In this document: piece after piece, positions 27,798 to 37,800 of the stretch
Numbering within the stretch: the stretch's first letter is position 1
How the letters are laid out: each line of letters starts with the position of its first letter
Program-made: the position numbers and the translations under genes
DNA from: Pirellulales bacterium
GTDB taxonomy: Bacteria; Planctomycetota; Planctomycetia; Pirellulales; JACPPG01
Assembly (NCBI GenBank): GCA_036499395.1
Contig: DASYDW010000095.1
Span: forward strand, 147,668 to 211,667
DNA: 64,000 bases
Reading direction: 5' to 3'
Notes under the pieces: generated by a model
What the model was told of the DNA's origin: nothing
The model's database searches: none
What the model saw: the letters and a program-made list of their open reading frames with translations, nothing else

Positions 27798-30041
27798 GTG
27801 ACGCCGATGAAATTTGAACCCAAACGCAAGCGCAAGGGAGCCGGCGCGAGTGTCGTAGCGAAGCCGGCGAATGCAAAGGCCGCTCCGCCGGACTGGCAAG
27901 CCTGGCTGGCATGGCTGCGCACGCCCGCGGCGGGCGCGATTCTGGTGGCGATGGTCCTGGCCACTTTTGCGCCGACGTTGCGGAACAAGTACATCTGGGA
28001 CGACGACGCCTACGTCACGAAGAACCTGAATCTGCGCACGGCCGAGGGGCTATGGGCAACCTGGTTCAAGCCCTTTTCCCTGCCCCAGTATTATCCGCTC
28101 GTACACACGACGTTCTGGCTCGAGTATCAGTCGTGGGAGCTCGATCCCCTGGGCTATCACGTCGACAACATGTTGCTGCACGCGCTGGGAGTCGTCTTGG
28201 CGTGGCGCGTGCTGTTGCGGTTGGGCATCTCTTGGGCGTGGCTGGGGGCGGCACTGTTTGCCGTGCATCCCGTCACGGTCGAATCGGTCGCCTGGATCAC
28301 CGAGCGCAAGAACGTGCTATCCGAGGCACTGGTGCTGGCCTCGATGCTGTGTTACTTGCGTTTCGCGCCCGCCGAACCGGGTGCGGCCGATGCGACGGCC
28401 GGCCGCTGGAAATGGATCAACTACGGGCTCGCGATCGTTTTCTTTCTAGGCGCTCTGCTGAGTAAGACCGTGGTTGCCACGATGCCGGCGGTGCTGTTGG
28501 TGATTTACTGGTGGAAGCGCGGGCGAATTGGTTGGCGCGACGTCGTGCCGCTGCTGCCATTTTTCGCCATGGGCGTGAGCCTGGGCATGGTCACGGCATG
28601 GCTCGAGCGTATTCACGTGGGGGCCGAAGGGGACGAATGGTCATTCACTCGGGCCGAGCGCGTGCTGATCGCGGGGCGAGCCGTGTGGTTTTACGCGACC
28701 AAGCTGGCCTGGCCGCATCCGATTATTTTCTTTTACCCGCGTTGGGAAATCGACGGACACGTTTGGTGGCAATACGTGTTTCCCGCGACGGCGGTGGCGT
28801 TTGCGATCGCGCTATTCCTGCTGCGCGGACGAATTGGGCGCGGCCCGCTGGCCGCGGCGCTCGTCTTCGGCGGCGTACTGGTGCCGGCGATCGGCTTCTT
28901 TAACGTTTATCCTTTTCGCTTCTCTTTCGTCGCGGATCATTTTCAGCACCACGCAACATTGGCGATGTTTGCGCTGGCCGCTGGCGGAGCGGCGCTGCTC
29001 GATCGGCGCCTGGCGCGCGCGAACATTGCGACAGGTGAAACGCCGGCGAGCAAGGCATCGGTGTCATTTGCGCCGGGCCAAATCCTCTTGCGCGGGGCGG
29101 CCGGGGCGGTACTGGTCATGCTGGCCGCGATTTCCTACGTGCAGTGCCGGACGTACTACGACATCGAAGCGTTGTATACCGACGTCATGGCCAAGAATCC
29201 GAGCGCCTGGATCGCGTTTTCGAACCTGGGGTCGCACTACCTGCAGGTGGGACGCGGTGACGAGGCGACGGTATTGTTGCGACAAGCGCTCGCCATTGCG
29301 CCGCGTAATTCGCTGACTCACGTCAATTACGGCCGCGTGATGCTCAGCAAAGGGACACGCGAAGGATTCGAGCCAGGCCAACTCGAAGATTGCATCGAAC
29401 ACTTCGAAACCGCCATCAAGCTCGAGCCGCGACATTTGCAGGCACGCGTAGCGCTAGCCCAGGCCATGACTCACCAGGATCGCGGCGAAGATGCCAAACA
29501 ACAACTGAACCTGGTTCTCGAGCGACAGCCCTACAACAGCTTCGCACTCGCATCCATGGGCTCGATCCTGATCGCAGAGAAACGCTGGGCCGAGGCGCGC
29601 GACTACTTCGAGCGAGCTTTGGAGTACAGCCCCAACTCGGGCGACGCGCAACACGGACTAGGCTTAGCGCTCGTGAACCAGGGGCATAACCAAGAAGCCA
29701 TCGCACATTTGCAGGCGGCCGTGCAGCTAAAGCCCGATTCGTTCGAAGTCCATTTCGTGCTCGGAAATGCCCTGTATAACCTGGGCGACTTCCGCACGGC
29801 GATCGATCAATACAACGATGCCCTGGCGATCAAGCCAGACTATCTGGAAGCATTGAGCAACAAGGGGGTGGCGCTCGGTCAATTGGGGGCAGCCGACGGC
29901 CAAGTCGCGAACGCGGACGCTGCGATCCGCTGCTTCGAGAAATTGGTAACGATCGACCCGAAGTACACCGGCGCGCAGGAGAATCTGAAGAACGCGCACG
30001 AGTTGAAGAAACAATTGCAGGAAAAGAAGGCGCGCCAATAG
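27798..30041 (+). CDS. TMTC-like membrane protein with TPR domain
   Basis: A 747-residue protein. The basic cytoplasmic N-terminus (KFEPKRKRKG) is followed by about 9-11 membrane segments (about 40-450), then at least six TPR units (about 470-740; AWIAFSNLGSHYLQVGRGDE, VHFVLGNALYNLGDFRTAI). Early motifs KYIWDDDAYV and HPVTVESVAWITERKNVLSE are the acidic-loop signature of the GT-C superfamily TMTC/DUF1736 group. Eukaryotic TMTCs O-mannosylate proteins; bacterial activity is unproven. The start is GTG 27798 or ATG 27807, three codons apart. It is tightly coupled to uvrA by position. A GGCGCGCC-AATA-GGCGCGCC hairpin spans the stop codon. Confidence 0.75.
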   Translation: MTPMKFEPKRKRKGAGASVVAKPANAKAAPPDWQAWLAWLRTPAAGAILVAMVLATFAPTLRNKYIWDDDAYVTKNLNLRTAEGLWATWFKPFSLPQYYPLVHTTFWLEYQSWELDPLGYHVDNMLLHALGVVLAWRVLLRLGISWAWLGAALFAVHPVTVESVAWITERKNVLSEALVLASMLCYLRFAPAEPGAADATAGRWKWINYGLAIVFFLGALLSKTVVATMPAVLLVIYWWKRGRIGWRDVVPLLPFFAMGVSLGMVTAWLERIHVGAEGDEWSFTRAERVLIAGRAVWFYATKLAWPHPIIFFYPRWEIDGHVWWQYVFPATAVAFAIALFLLRGRIGRGPLAAALVFGGVLVPAIGFFNVYPFRFSFVADHFQHHATLAMFALAAGGAALLDRRLARANIATGETPASKASVSFAPGQILLRGAAGAVLVMLAAISYVQCRTYYDIEALYTDVMAKNPSAWIAFSNLGSHYLQVGRGDEATVLLRQALAIAPRNSLTHVNYGRVMLSKGTREGFEPGQLEDCIEHFETAIKLEPRHLQARVALAQAMTHQDRGEDAKQQLNLVLERQPYNSFALASMGSILIAEKRWAEARDYFERALEYSPNSGDAQHGLGLALVNQGHNQEAIAHLQAAVQLKPDSFEVHFVLGNALYNLGDFRTAIDQYNDALAIKPDYLEALSNKGVALGQLGAADGQVANADAAIRCFEKLVTIDPKYTGAQENLKNAHELKKQLQEKKARQ

Positions 30042-30120
30042 GCGCGCCCGGCTATCATGCCCGAACGGCGCGATTGCACCGCGCCTCGGAGCACAGGATT
30101 CGCAGGAGCTGTTGTTCGCC

Positions 30121-30477
30121 ATGTCGCGCTTCGCCAGTCACATCTTCGTCTGTTGCAACACGCGCGAGCCGGGGCATTGTCGTGGCTGCTGCGATCCCGA
30201 GGCCAGCGAGTCCTTGCGCAACCGGTTTGCCGCCGAATTGAAAGCGCACAAGCTCGACGCGCCGGTACGAGCCAATCGGGCCGGCTGCCTGGATCAATGC
30301 GAATACGGACCTGCCGTAGTGATTTATCCGCAACAAATCTGGTACGGCCGCGTCACGCCGGACGATGTGCCGAGAATCGTCGCGGAAACGATCGTCAACG
30401 GCCGCGTTATCGAAGAGCTGCTCATTCCCGATGAGTGTCTGAATACGAAAGGGAAGGTGCCCTGGCCGGAAACGTGA
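30121..30477 (+). CDS. Thioredoxin-like [2Fe-2S] ferredoxin
   Basis: A 118-residue cytoplasmic protein. FVCCNTREPGH, GCCDP, AGCLDQCEYGP and AVVIYPQQIWYGRV are the marks of thioredoxin-fold ferredoxins of the NuoE/HoxF type. The four cluster ligands are most likely C11, C24, C56 and C60; extra cysteines at 12, 20 and 23 are adjacent. It is an electron carrier whose partner is not visible in the window. ATG 30121 follows a CAGGAG site at slightly long spacing; TTG 30112 is an alternative. Confidence 0.82.
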   Translation: MSRFASHIFVCCNTREPGHCRGCCDPEASESLRNRFAAELKAHKLDAPVRANRAGCLDQCEYGPAVVIYPQQIWYGRVTPDDVPRIVAETIVNGRVIEELLIPDECLNTKGKVPWPET

Positions 30478-30576
30478 GAGGAAAACGAAACCGGTCGCAT
30501 GACGCGCCACGGCCTGCCGCATAAGATGGCGCGCTTTGTTGGGCAGTGAACTATTCCTCACGCGCGGACCGGCTCG

Positions 30577-32118
30577 ATGAATGAACCGCAGCCTCGTTCC
30601 TGGATTTCCAACCTCGGCCTGTTGGCCGGGCCAGCCGCGGCGCTGACGCTGTGGTTGGCGTGGGACGCAGAATCCGGCGACGGAACGCGGCGCGAGATGG
30701 CCGGGGCCGCGGTGTGGATCATCATTTGGTGGCTCACCGAGGCCTTGCCACTGGCGGCCACTGCGCTGTTGCCGCTTGTGTTGTTTCCGGCATTACGCAT
30801 TCTGCCTGCCTCGGCCGTGGCGGCGAACTACGGCGAGAGCCAGATATTCTTGTTCTTGGGGGGCTTTCTGATCGCGCTGGCTGTCGAACGGGCCGGCTTG
30901 CATCGCCGCGTGGCGCTGGCCGTGGTGGCCGCGATTGGCGACAGCCCGCGCCGCATCGTGCTGGGATTCGTGCTGGCCACGGGGCTGATCTCGATGTGGA
31001 TGTCGAACACCGCGACGGCACTGTTGATGATGCCAATGGCGGCCAGTGTGCTGACCCGGGCCGATGAGATAGGCCGCGACCCGCGGCTCATCAAACGATT
31101 GGCAATCGCGCTGGTGCTGGGGGTAGGTTACGCGGCCAGCATGGGAGGGATTGCCACTCTGATAGGCACGCCGCCGAACCTGGCCTTCCGCCAGCTTTAC
31201 ATGGAGCACTTCCCGGCAGGCCCCGATATTTCGTTCGGCGGCTGGATGCTGCTCGCCACGCCTCTGTCGCTGGCGCTATTGTTCTTTTGCTGGTTCGCGC
31301 TCGTGTTCATTCTGTACCGTTTGCCGGGTGGAGCGTTTTTCGGAGGTCGTAACGCGATCGCTGACGAACGCCGAGCGCTCGGTCCGATGACGTCCGCCGA
31401 GCGACGTGTGGCCGCGATTTTTCTTGCGACCGCGGCGGCCTGGATTTTTCGCGAGCCAGTATCGGGCTGGGGGTGGGCACCGCTATTGGGCTTGGGACGC
31501 GTGCCAGGCGTTGGCGTTATGGTCGACGATACGACCGTGGCGATTGCGATGGCGCTACTCTGTTTCGTGATTCCTTCCAAGGGCTGGAACGGACCGCCGC
31601 TGCTGGCCTGGCACGATGCGCACCGTGTCCCCTGGGGCATCCTGATTCTGTTCGGCGGCGGGCTGGCACTGGCCGACGGATTGAGTGCCGCCGGGCTCGA
31701 TCAACTGTGGGGAGGTTGGCTTGGCAGTTGGCTGACGGGACAATCGCAATTCGTCGTCGTGGCTGCGACGACGGTGGGATTGACGGGATTCACCGAAGTG
31801 GCGAGCAATGTCTCGGCCGTGCAAATCACGATGCCGCTGTTGGCCGAGTCAGCGCGACAGGTACCGTGCGATCCGCGACTATTGATGGTGCCGGCCACGT
31901 TGGCGGCCAGTTGTGGATTCATGCTGCCGGTCGGAACTCCGGTCAATGCCATTGCCTACGGCACCGGCCGGGTGCGCATGCGCGACATGGTCGTCGCGGG
32001 TGTGGTTATGGACGTGGCCAGCATTGTATTGATCGTGTCGTTTGTGCTGGCGCTCGGGCACCTGGCGCTGGGAATCGAAGTGACCGGGCTGCCGAGTTGG
32101 GCCGCCGAAGCCCGCTAG
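30577..32118 (+). CDS. SLC13/DASS-family sodium-dependent anion transporter
   Basis: A 513-residue inner-membrane transporter. Two inverted repeats are visible: WWLTEALPLAATALLPLVLF and the first SNT motif (MWMSNTATALLMMP), with GIATLIGTPPNLAF, then the second repeat (GFTEVASNVSAVQITMPLL and MLPVGTPVNAIAYGTG). These bind substrate carboxylates and Na+. Typical substrates are dicarboxylates, citrate or sulfate; specificity is not readable. Length and hairpins are complete. It stands between the ferredoxin and a DUF1570 gene, with no obvious metabolic link. Confidence 0.88.
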   Translation: MNEPQPRSWISNLGLLAGPAAALTLWLAWDAESGDGTRREMAGAAVWIIIWWLTEALPLAATALLPLVLFPALRILPASAVAANYGESQIFLFLGGFLIALAVERAGLHRRVALAVVAAIGDSPRRIVLGFVLATGLISMWMSNTATALLMMPMAASVLTRADEIGRDPRLIKRLAIALVLGVGYAASMGGIATLIGTPPNLAFRQLYMEHFPAGPDISFGGWMLLATPLSLALLFFCWFALVFILYRLPGGAFFGGRNAIADERRALGPMTSAERRVAAIFLATAAAWIFREPVSGWGWAPLLGLGRVPGVGVMVDDTTVAIAMALLCFVIPSKGWNGPPLLAWHDAHRVPWGILILFGGGLALADGLSAAGLDQLWGGWLGSWLTGQSQFVVVAATTVGLTGFTEVASNVSAVQITMPLLAESARQVPCDPRLLMVPATLAASCGFMLPVGTPVNAIAYGTGRVRMRDMVVAGVVMDVASIVLIVSFVLALGHLALGIEVTGLPSWAAEAR

Positions 32119-32240
32119 ACGCTTGTCATCTCGCGGCATTCAGCAATGTTCTCGGCCGCGACGGTAGGCGCCGCTGGGCTAAGCTTGCTTAGGCCAGCGC
32201 CATCGCTGCCATAACATCTCGGCCCCCGGGAAACATTGTC

Positions 32241-33320
32241 GTGCGCATTCCATCGGCCACGCTGCTGGTCAGCCTCTGCCTGATCGGCACTGGATCGGCA
32301 GCGGACGTGCGCCGCACCATGGAATTCGAACTGGGGGGACAACGCATTGAAGGGACACCGCTGACGAATACGGCCTCGGGGGTCGAGTTACTAGGCCGCG
32401 ATGGGCGCTTGTGGAGCATCGCGCCGAGTGAAGCTCGATCGCTGAAGCAAACCGGCTCGTCGTTTCAAAGTTATCCGGTCTCGGTCTTGAAGGGGCGTTT
32501 GCAGGCCGAGTTGGGGAAAGGATTCCGCGTCGTCGCGACGAGCCATTACCTGGTGGCCTTTCCTACCGGAGTGCGGGCCAATTGGGCCGAACGATTCGAG
32601 GATTTGTACCGCTCGTTCGCGCTGTACTTTTCGGTGCGAGGCTTCCACCTCGAAGCCCCCGAGTTTCCGCTAATCGCGATTGTTTGGCCCGATCAGCAGA
32701 GTTTTGCCAGGGCTTGCGCCGCGGATCGCGGCGGTGTTCCGGCGGGATTGCTGGGGTATTACTCGCCGATCTCGAATCGAATCATGCTGTACGACACGGG
32801 GGGCGGGCGGGGATCGGCCGAGGATTGGCAACAAACCTCGGCGACGATCATTCACGAAGCGACGCATCAGACGGCGTTCAATACTGGCATCCATCGCCGC
32901 TTCGCCGATACGCCGCGCTGGCTGGTCGAGGGATTGGGGATGATGTTCGAAGCGCCGGGCGTCTCGAACTCGCGCGCGTATACGCGGCGCGAAGATCGCA
33001 TCAATCACGATCGCTTCGACTACTTTCGATCGCGGATCGCACCCAAGCATAAGCCGGACCTGCTGGAGGCGCTCGTCAACTCGGACCGGCTGTTTTCGCT
33101 GGATGCGTCCATCGCCTACGCCGAGGCGTGGGCGCTGTCGTTCTACCTGGTCGAAACTCAGCCGCGCAAATACTCGCAATACCTGACTCTCACGGCCCAG
33201 CGGCAGCCGGGGCAAGCTTATCCACCGGCCCGACGGCTGGCCGACTTTACCTCGATCTTTGGCAGCAACTTTCGAATGCTCGACGCTCAATTCCTGCGGT
33301 TTATGGCCGAGTTGAAGTAG
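32241..33320 (+). CDS. Secreted DUF1570-type putative metallopeptidase
   Basis: A 359-residue protein from GTG 32241. Signal peptide MRIPSATLLVSLCLIGTGSA. Residues 95-350 form the DUF1570-like region with HEATHQ (205-210) and, about 20 residues on, WLVEGLG (E230). This is the HExxH...E layout of gluzincin metallopeptidases. Residues 25-65 form a small beta-rich segment. The fold suggests a zinc protease, but no activity is known to me for this family. A second, more distant member lies at 42454-43944. Confidence 0.78.
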   Translation: MRIPSATLLVSLCLIGTGSAADVRRTMEFELGGQRIEGTPLTNTASGVELLGRDGRLWSIAPSEARSLKQTGSSFQSYPVSVLKGRLQAELGKGFRVVATSHYLVAFPTGVRANWAERFEDLYRSFALYFSVRGFHLEAPEFPLIAIVWPDQQSFARACAADRGGVPAGLLGYYSPISNRIMLYDTGGGRGSAEDWQQTSATIIHEATHQTAFNTGIHRRFADTPRWLVEGLGMMFEAPGVSNSRAYTRREDRINHDRFDYFRSRIAPKHKPDLLEALVNSDRLFSLDASIAYAEAWALSFYLVETQPRKYSQYLTLTAQRQPGQAYPPARRLADFTSIFGSNFRMLDAQFLRFMAELK

Positions 33321-33600
33321 CTCCATAAGCTGGGCGAATTTCAGAGCCGCTGGAATCGGTATCCGCTTATCGTGCGACTCCGGCGAAACCGCCATCTTCA
33401 TTTGGAACCAGCATTGGGCCACTGTCGTCGCATCCGCCGCGACGATCTCCTGGTCGCAGTAGCTAGCACTCTCACCGGGTTTGAATTGACGTGGAGACGT
33501 TGAATGGTCGCAATTCAATAATTCACAGCGATTTACGTCGTAACTCGCGCGCTCTGCGAGCCGATCCTTCGAATCCGCAAATATCGGATTTCCCGCAATA
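33321..33600 (+). other. Intergenic region upstream of the LysR gene
   Basis: 280 bp with no supported gene, followed by the operator-like dyad. AT content rises towards 33600-33690, consistent with a promoter for the LysR gene. Confidence 0.4.
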
Positions 33601-33621
33601 CTGCTTGACTTCGTTAAGCAG
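33601..33621 (+). promoter_or_regulatory. Candidate LysR-type operator upstream of the LysR gene
   Basis: CTGCTT (33601-33606) and AAGCAG (33616-33621) are perfect inverted arms around GACTTCGTT. The centre CTT-N9-AAG fits the LysR T-N11-A box. It lies 69-89 bp upstream of the LysR start codon, a usual distance for autoregulation. Confidence 0.5.
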
Positions 33622-33689
33622 ACCTTCTAATGTTACATTCCTGATTTCGATGCTGTTCCTGCGCTCTATTTGCCAGATTTATTCTACGT

Positions 33690-34799
33690 ATGGCCGTTCA
33701 TCTGAAGTGGTTGAAGGTCTTTTGCGACGTGGTGCGGCAGCGGAGCTTCTCCCGTGCGGCCGACGAAAACGACATGTCGCAGTCGGCGGCCAGCCAGTTG
33801 GTACACCAATTGGAAGAGCGTTTGGGCGTCAAGTTGATTGACCGCTCGAAGCGCCCTTTCGTCCTGACCCCCGAGGGCGAGGTCTATTACGACGGCTGCC
33901 GGGCGGTGATGGAGCGGTACGGCGCCCTGGAAGATAAGGTCCGCACCCTGCATCAAGAGGTGGCGGGCTGTGTGCGCGTGGCTTCGATCTATTCGGTCGG
34001 GCTGCACCACATGAATCGTTACATGCAGGAGTTTCTCAGCCAGCATCCGAAAGCCAACGTTCGGCTGGAGTACCTCCATCCGCACCGCGTTTTCGAAAGC
34101 GTGGAGAACGACCTGGCCGACCTGGGGCTGGTGAGCTATCCGAAGTCGTCTCGCACGTTGACGGCCATTCCCTGGCGGGAAGAGCCGATGGTGCTGGTTT
34201 GTGCTCCGACGCACGAATTGGCCTCGCGCGAGAGCATTGGTCTGGGGCAGTTGCACGGCCGGGAACTGGTCGGTTTCGACAGTGATCTGACGATCCGTCG
34301 CGAGATCGACCGTGTGCTGCATTTGCACCGCATCGAAGTGCAATTGGTCATGGAGTTTGATAACATCGAAACCATCAAGCGGGCCATCGAAATCGATGCC
34401 GGCGTGAGCCTTCTGCCCGAGCCAACTGTCCTGCGAGAAGTGGCGGCCGGGACGTTGGTGGCCGTGCCGCTGGATACTGATGAATTGGTGCGCCCGCTGG
34501 GCATTATTCACCGCCGTGGTAAGCAGTTGAGCGCGACCACGTGGCGGTTTGTCGAACTTCTGAAGCGAGAAGGGGACCGTCTGCCGGCTGAGTCGGCGGC
34601 GGGCCAACAGGCACGAGGTGTTTCCACACAAGGTGCTGTTGCGCAAAGCGCCAAGAACGGCAAGCCCTCGCATCAAGTCGCCGGCGAATCGAGAACGCAT
34701 CTAAGCGTCTCCGCCGGCGCGCCGCCCGCCCGTGGCGCGGGTCATGGAGAGTCTGCATCGATGGCCGAATGCCGCGCGGCCGAGACCACGGTAGGATAA
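33690..34799 (+). CDS. LysR-family regulator, probable gltBD regulator
   Basis: A 369-residue protein. N-terminal winged helix ([20 protein letters not shown], then [20 protein letters not shown]), linker helix to about 90, and a periplasmic-binding-like effector domain (about 93-290). The last 75 residues (from about 295) are Ala/Gly/Ser-rich and probably disordered, longer than usual for the family. Its stop codon is 7 bp before the gltB start, so it is either co-transcribed with gltBD or has a very short gap. By position it is a good candidate for controlling glutamate synthase. This recalls B. subtilis GltC, although GltC is divergently placed. Confidence 0.83.
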   Translation: MAVHLKWLKVFCDVVRQRSFSRAADENDMSQSAASQLVHQLEERLGVKLIDRSKRPFVLTPEGEVYYDGCRAVMERYGALEDKVRTLHQEVAGCVRVASIYSVGLHHMNRYMQEFLSQHPKANVRLEYLHPHRVFESVENDLADLGLVSYPKSSRTLTAIPWREEPMVLVCAPTHELASRESIGLGQLHGRELVGFDSDLTIRREIDRVLHLHRIEVQLVMEFDNIETIKRAIEIDAGVSLLPEPTVLREVAAGTLVAVPLDTDELVRPLGIIHRRGKQLSATTWRFVELLKREGDRLPAESAAGQQARGVSTQGAVAQSAKNGKPSHQVAGESRTHLSVSAGAPPARGAGHGESASMAECRAAETTVG

Positions 34800-34806
34800 A
34801 ACCGCG

Positions 34807-37800
34807 ATGTCATCACATCCGCGAAATGCCGGTCTACCCGTTCGCGAAGGGCTCTACGACCCCGCCAACGAGCATGACGCCTGCGGCGTCGGCTTCGTTG
34901 TCCATATGCGCGGCGAGAAGAGCCACCAGATTGTGCGCTCGGGGCTCGAAATCCTGGTCAATTTGACACACCGCGGTGCTTGCGGTTGCGATCCTTTGAC
35001 CGGTGACGGCGCTGGGATACTCACGCAGATCCCGCACGATTTCTTCGTCGCCAAGTGCAAGGAGCTGGGCATTTCGCTGCCGGCCCCTGGTGAATACGGC
35101 GTGGGCACGGTCTTCCTCCCCCCGGATCCGACCGAGCGGCAAGCTTGCCAGCGCCGCCTCGACGAGCTGATCGAGGCCGAAGGGCAGCGTTTGCTCGGCT
35201 GGCGGGATGTGCCGATCGATAACGCGCATATCGGGCAATCGGCCCGCGAGGTCGAACCGTTCATTCGGCAGGTCTTCGTCGCGCGCGGCGCGAAGACGAC
35301 TGCCGACATGTTCGAGTGGAAGCTGTACGTCATTCGCAAGCAGCTCGAATCGTCGATCCGCGGCAGCAACCTGTCGCAGAAGGCGTACTGCTATGTGCCG
35401 ACCTTGTCGTCGCAAGTGATCGTCTACAAGGGATTGATGCTGGCCGACCAGGTACAGTTGTTCTATGGCGACCTGGCCGACGAGCGTTTCGTCTCGGCTC
35501 TGGCGCTTGTGCATCAGCGTTACAGCACCAACACTTTCCCGACCTGGGACCTGGCGCAGCCGTTCCGCTATCTGGCGCACAACGGCGAAATCAATACGGT
35601 GCGTGGCAACGTCAACTGGATGCACGCTCGGCAGAGCATGCTCGCCAGCAAGCAATACGGCGACGACCTGCGGAAGATCTTCCCGGTCTGCACGCCGGAC
35701 GGCAGTGACTCGGCCATGTTCGACAACGCGCTTGAGCTGCTGGTGTTAACCGGCCGTTCGCTGCCGCAGTCCATGTCGATGCTGATTCCCGAGCCGTGGG
35801 CCGGGCACGAAAGCATGCCCGACGACAAGCGGGCGTTTTACGAATATCAGGCGTGCCTGATGGAGCCGTGGGACGGTCCGGCCTCGATGGCTTTCACCGA
35901 TGGCAAAGTGATCGGCGCTGTGCTCGACCGCAACGGATTGCGTCCCAGCCGGTACTGCGTCACTAAGCAGGGGTTGGTGATCATGGCTTCGGAGGCGGGG
36001 GTGTTGAAAGTCCCGCCGCGCGATGTGGTCTCGAAGGGGCGCTTGCGACCCGGCCGCATGTTCCTGGTCGATACGGCGAAAGGTCAAATCATCGCCGACG
36101 ACGAGATCAAGCACGCCCTGGCTGCGCGTCATCCCTACCGTCAGTGGATCGACACGCATCAGATCAACTTGGCCGATCTGCCTGACCCCGCCACGAGCAA
36201 CGGACACAAGACCAACGGCCACGCGGACGAACCGCTATTGAAGCTGCAGCGGACGTTTGGTTACACGCTCGAAGATGTGCGCATCCTGATGATGCCGATG
36301 GCCATCGATGGTCAGGAAGCCATCGGCTCGATGGGGAATGATGCTCCGTTGGCCGTGCTCTCGGATCGTCCGCAGTTGCTCTACAATTATTTCAAGCAGC
36401 TGTTCGCGCAGGTCACGAACCCTCCGCTGGACGCGATTCGGGAAGAGATCATCACCTCGATGATCACGACGATCGGTTCCGAAGGGAACCTGCTCGACGA
36501 ATCACCCGAGCAATGTCGTCTGCTGCGGCTCGATCGGCCGATCGTCACCAACGAAGAGTTGGCCCAGATCAAGGCATTGAATCTGCCCGGCCTGCGCAGC
36601 CGTACGCTGTCGATCCTCTTCCCGCGGGAAGAGGGGGCGCGTGGCATGCGTCGCCGGCTAGACGAGTTGCGCCGCGAGGCCTCGCGCGCGATTTCGGACG
36701 GTGTCACGCTGTTGATCTTGTCGGACCGAGGGGTGAATCACGAATGGGTGCCGATTCCGGCACTGCTGGCCACCAGCGGCATGCATCATCATTTGATTCG
36801 CGAGAAGACTCGCACGCGGTGTGGTCTGATCGTCGAGTCGGGCGAGCCGCGCGAGGTGCAGCACTTCGCCCTGCTGACCGCCTATGGTGCCGGAGCGATC
36901 AACCCTTACCTGGCCCTGGCGACGCTCGACCAGTTGCACGCCGAAGGGTATGTCGCGGACTCGTACACGATCGAGAAGCTGCACAAATCGTTCGTCAAGG
37001 CGGGCGTAAAGGGCTTGCTGAAGGTGATGTCCAAGATGGGCATCTCGACGCAGCAAAGTTATCGCGGGGCGCAGATCTTCGAGGCGATCGGCCTGAACGC
37101 CGATTTTGTCGACGAGTTCTTCACCCGCACCGCCAGTCGCATTCAAGGCATCGGCCTGGAAGCGGTGGCCGAAGAGGCGTTGCGCCGACACGAGCATGCC
37201 TTCCCGCGGGCCAAAGTGCCTGAGACGCTCGACCTGGACGTAGGCGGTCAGTATCAATGGCGACGCAAGGGCGAAGCGCATCTCTTCAATCCCGAAGTTG
37301 TGGCCAAGCTGCAGCACTCCACGCGTCTGAACAGCCGCGAGGATTTCCAGAAGTACTGCCAGGCGATTGACGATCAGCAGCGGCAACTGCTGACGCTGCG
37401 TGGCCTGCTGGAATTCAAGAAGGCCGAGCATCCGATTCCGCTCGACGCCGTCGAACCGGCGGCCACGATCGTCAAGCGATTCGCCACCGGCGCCATGTCG
37501 TACGGCTCGATCTCGAAGGAAGCGCACGAGACGCTGGCCATCGCGATGAATCGGCTGGGAGCCAAGAGCAACACCGGTGAAGGGGGCGAAGACCCTGCCC
37601 GATATCATCCGGATGCGAACGGCGATCGCCGTTCGAGCGCGATCAAGCAAGTGGCCAGCGGCCGCTTCGGCGTGACCAGCGAATACCTGGTCAGTGCCCA
37701 GGAACTACAGATCAAGATGGCGCAAGGCGCGAAGCCGGGCGAAGGCGGACAGCTCCCCGGCCATAAGGTGGACAACGAAATCGCGCGCATCCGGCACAGC

